From NCBI GenBank assembly GCA_009668015.1, contig WJYB01000006.1:225058-289057 (forward strand): a stretch of DNA of 64,000 nt, read 5' to 3'. Shown piece after piece: positions 61,880 through 64,000 of the stretch. The translations under genes and the position numbers were made by a program. Below the pieces are notes generated by a model, which was not told the DNA's origin, made no database searches, and saw only the letters and a program-made list of their open reading frames with translations. Each line of letters begins with the position of its first letter. The first letter of the stretch is position 1. Origin of the DNA: Enterobacteriaceae bacterium RIT714. GTDB taxonomy: Bacteria; Pseudomonadota; Gammaproteobacteria; Enterobacterales; Enterobacteriaceae.

Positions 61880-63295
61880 TTATTGCTGGCTTTCGCGCTC
61901 AGCAATAAAGTCCAGCGCTTTATTAATGCGTGAGACGCTGCGTGTTTTACCGATCGCATGCACCGTCACATCCAGGCCTGGCGACTGGCCTGCGCCTGTC
62001 ACAGCCACACGCAGCGGCATGCCTACTTTACCCATGCCCACTTCCAGCTCGTCGGCCGTTGCCTGAATGGCATGATGAACATTTTCGGCTGTCCAGTCAG
62101 TAAGTGCGGCCAGTTTATCACGCACCACTTCCAGCGGCTGACGCGCGACCGGACGCAGGTGTTTCTTCGCCGCATCGGCATCAAACGCATCAAATTCTTC
62201 GTAGAAGTAACGGCAGCTTTCCGCGATCTCTTTCAGCGTTTTGCAGCGTTCGCCCAGCAGTTTCACCAGATCTGCCAGTTGCGGGCCATTGCGTGTATCA
62301 ATATTGGCCTGCTCAATATGCCATTGCAGATAGGTCGCAACGTATTCCGGCGGCATGGTGTTGATATAGTGATGGTTCAGCCACAGCAGTTTGTCAGTAT
62401 TAAAGGCACTGGCAGACTTGCTCACTGCATTAAGGGAGAACAGCTTGATCATCTCTTCACGGCTGAAGATCTCCTGATCGCCGCTGGACCAGCCCAGACG
62501 CACGAGGTAGTTCAGCAGTGCTTCCGGCAGGTAACCGTCATCGCGGTACTGCATCACGCTCACCGCACCATGACGCTTGGACAGTTTTTTACCGTCGTCG
62601 CCGTTAATCATGGAAACGTGCGCGTAAACCGGCACAGGGGCATTCAGCGCTTTCAGGATGTTGATCTGGCGCGGGGTGTTGTTGATATGATCTTCACCAC
62701 GGATAACGTGGGTGATTTCCATGTCCCAGTCATCAACCACCACGCAGAAGTTGTAGGTTGGTGAACCGTCGGTACGACGAATAATCAGATCGTCCAGCTC
62801 CTGATTGCTGAACTCAATCGGGCCACGGATCTGATCGTCAAAGATCACCGAGCCATCCTGCGGGTTAGCAAAACGCACCACGCATGGCTCATCAGCAGCA
62901 TGATGTTCATGGCTGTGTCGGCAGCGACCGTCGTAACGAGGCTTATCGCCGTTCGCCATCTGCTCTTCGCGCAGCGCTTCCAGACGCTCTTTCGAGCAGT
63001 AGCATTTGTACGCCGTGCCCGCGACCAGCATCTCATCAATCACCGCGTTATAACGGTCGAAACGTTTAGTCTGGAAATATGGGCCTTCATCCCACTCCAG
63101 ATTCAACCAGTTCATGCCATCCATAATGGCTTCGATGGCTTCTGGCGTAGAGCGCTCCAGATCGGTGTCTTCAATACGCAGCACAAACTCACCGCCGTGG
63201 TTACGTGCAAACAGCCAGGAATAGAGAGCAGTACGTGCACCACCGACGTGCAGATAGCCTGTCGGGCTGGGCGCGAAGCGAGTTTTGATTTTCAT
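61880..63295 (-). CDS. gltX: Glutamyl-tRNA synthetase GltX
   Basis: This 471-residue class I synthetase has the HIGH-type motif [13 protein letters not shown] at residues 10-22 and the KMSKS-type [13 protein letters not shown] zinc site uses [12 protein letters not shown] with CRHSHEHH. It charges tRNA-Glu with glutamate. The length equals E. coli GltX. It is divergent from the valine/lysine tRNA operon, which is also the E. coli arrangement. Confidence 0.97.
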   Translation of the reverse strand: MKIKTRFAPSPTGYLHVGGARTALYSWLFARNHGGEFVLRIEDTDLERSTPEAIEAIMDGMNWLNLEWDEGPYFQTKRFDRYNAVIDEMLVAGTAYKCYCSKERLEALREEQMANGDKPRYDGRCRHSHEHHAADEPCVVRFANPQDGSVIFDDQIRGPIEFSNQELDDLIIRRTDGSPTYNFCVVVDDWDMEITHVIRGEDHINNTPRQINILKALNAPVPVYAHVSMINGDDGKKLSKRHGAVSVMQYRDDGYLPEALLNYLVRLGWSSGDQEIFSREEMIKLFSLNAVSKSASAFNTDKLLWLNHHYINTMPPEYVATYLQWHIEQANIDTRNGPQLADLVKLLGERCKTLKEIAESCRYFYEEFDAFDADAAKKHLRPVARQPLEVVRDKLAALTDWTAENVHHAIQATADELEVGMGKVGMPLRVAVTGAGQSPGLDVTVHAIGKTRSVSRINKALDFIAERESQQ

Positions 63296-63508
63296 GAAAT
63301 GGCCTTACGTTATAAAGATGCCGACGACCGGCAAATACTGGGAAAAAAGCAATGGGCAATATTCTATCACTGTGAGGCGATTCCTCAATGATGTTGCCTG
63401 TTTGACATGCAGGTTTACTAAATTTGTTTAGAAATCATGCGGCGGGGACCATTTTGTGATCCTTTTGTTTAATTTTACGACGAACGAACAAAATCTTTAG
63501 AAAAGGCG

Positions 63509-63536
63509 TTGACTCATTTTCAACTCTCCCTATAAT
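63509..63536 (+). promoter_or_regulatory. Sigma-70 promoter of the valU-valX-valY-lysV operon
   Basis: TTGACT and TATAAT are separated by 16 bp, 18 bp before the first tRNA. The GC-rich GCGACTCC after the -10 box fits stringent control. Confidence 0.9.
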
Positions 63537-63553
63537 GCGACTCCACACAGCGG

Positions 63554-63629
63554 GGGTGATTAGCTCAGTTGGTAGAGCATCTCCTTTACACGGAGGGGGT
63601 CGGCGGTTCGAGCCCGTCATCACCCACCA
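63554..63629 (+). tRNA. valU: tRNA-Val (anticodon TAC)
   Basis: This 76-nt tRNA starts GGGTGATTAGCTCAGTTGG and ends ATCACCCACCA. The anticodon TAC lies in the loop TTTACAC. This copy has a T27-G43 wobble pair at the top of the anticodon stem. Confidence 0.97.
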
Positions 63630-63672
63630 TCTATTCCGATAGATGCCGCAGTGTAGATAAGAATTTAAGTAT

Positions 63673-63748
63673 GGGCGATTAGCTCAGTTGGTAGAGCATC
63701 TCCTTTACACGGAGGGGGTCGGCGGTTCGAGCCCGTCATCGCCCACCA
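63673..63748 (+). tRNA. valX: tRNA-Val (anticodon TAC), acceptor-stem variant
   Basis: This is identical to the first copy except for a paired change in the acceptor stem: GGGCGAT with ATCGCCC in place of GGGTGAT with ATCACCC. The U-A pair has become C-G, so folding is kept. Confidence 0.97.
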
Positions 63749-63783
63749 TTCTTAAATGTATCTTGTCTAAGCAGTACCGAAAT

Positions 63784-63859
63784 GGGTGATTAGCTCAGTT
63801 GGTAGAGCACCTCCTTTACACGGAGGGGGTCGGCGGTTCGAGCCCGTCATCACCCACCA
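63784..63859 (+). tRNA. valY: tRNA-Val (anticodon TAC), anticodon-stem variant
   Basis: This has the acceptor stem of the first copy but CACCTCC in place of CATCTCC, making a C27-G43 Watson-Crick pair. Otherwise it is the same. Confidence 0.97.
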
Positions 63860-63862
63860 TTC

Positions 63863-63938
63863 GGGTCGTTAGCTCAGTTGGTAGAGCAGTTGACTTTTAA
63901 TCAATTGGTCGCAGGTTCGAATCCTGCACGACCCACCA
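63863..63938 (+). tRNA. lysV: tRNA-Lys (anticodon TTT)
   Basis: This 76-nt tRNA starts GGGTCGTTAGCTCAGTTGG and ends ACGACCCACCA. The anticodon loop is CTTTTAA. It follows the last tRNA-Val by only 3 bp, so processing must separate them. Confidence 0.97.
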
Positions 63939-63942
63939 ATGT

Positions 63943-63970
63943 AAAAAAGCGCCCTAAAGGCGCTTTTTTG
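63943..63970 (+). terminator. Rho-independent terminator of the tRNA operon
   Basis: AAAAAAGCGCC and GGCGCTTTTTT form an 11-bp perfect stem around CTAAA, 4 bp after lysV. Confidence 0.93.
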
Positions 63971-64000
63971 CTATCTGCGATATATGAGATTCGAACCTGC

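Overview
The window is a chromosomal stretch of a Gammaproteobacterium of the family Enterobacteriaceae. Nearly every gene has a recognisable Escherichia coli or Salmonella counterpart in the same order: yfcD-E-F-G, folX, yfcH, hisPMQJ-argT, ubiX, purF-cvpA-dedD-folC, accD-dedA-truA-usg-pdxB, flk, fabB, mnmC, aroC-prmB, fadIJ, fadL, mlaA, argW, lpxP, alaC, ypdAB, glk, mntH, nupC, alaWX, gltX and the valine/lysine tRNA cluster. It is not E. coli itself. It carries a split-transketolase/PTS operon, an acetyltransferase beside hisP and an ipdC/aldo-keto reductase pair, and it has no prophage at argW. Together these point to Enterobacter, Lelliottia, Leclercia, Citrobacter or a close relative. All identities rest on recognising protein motifs and gene order from the sequence and memory; no database search was run.

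Layout. (1) 1-4514: a PTS of the ascorbate type (IIA, IIB, IIC) with a two-subunit transketolase, cut by the left edge. It is divergent from a LacI-family regulator, and the shared intergenic region holds two operators and a CRP-like site. (2) 4518-9063: small housekeeping enzymes (Nudix, phosphodiesterase, two glutathione transferases, FolX, YfcH) and an accessory GNAT acetyltransferase. (3) 9213-13284: the histidine and lysine/arginine/ornithine ABC importer with a duplicated sigma-54 promoter motif at argT. (4) 13591-23357: ubiX and long minus-strand operons for purine, folate, fatty acid, tRNA modification and PLP synthesis. (5) 23476-35188: flk, a transporter, fabB, mnmC and the yfcL-epmC-yfcA-mepA-aroC-prmB cluster, smrB and sixA. 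(6) 35397-41020: the fatty acid genes fadJ, fadI and fadL, with FadR-like operators. (7) 41066-50636: mlaA, yfdC, argW, an unrecognised periplasmic protein, lpxP, the 23-residue ypdK, alaC, the ypdAB pyruvate-sensing pair and glk. (8) 50842-58223: a ClC-type channel, ipdC, an aldo-keto reductase, ypeC, mntH and nupC. (9) 58262-64000: pdeA, two alanine tRNAs, yfeCD, gltX, three valine tRNAs and one lysine tRNA.

Most of the window is ordinary core genome. The best candidate for an incompletely described system is the left-edge operon. It couples uptake and phosphorylation of an unknown sugar directly to a dedicated split transketolase, with no isomerase or dehydrogenase in view. Other points worth a second look are the tandem argT promoter, a 15-bp perfect palindrome between argT and hisJ, a 96-bp inverted-repeat segment between sixA and fadJ, the long lpxP leader, the orphan secreted protein beside argW, small covarying differences among the tRNA-Val copies, and an inverted tRNA T-arm fragment at the right edge.
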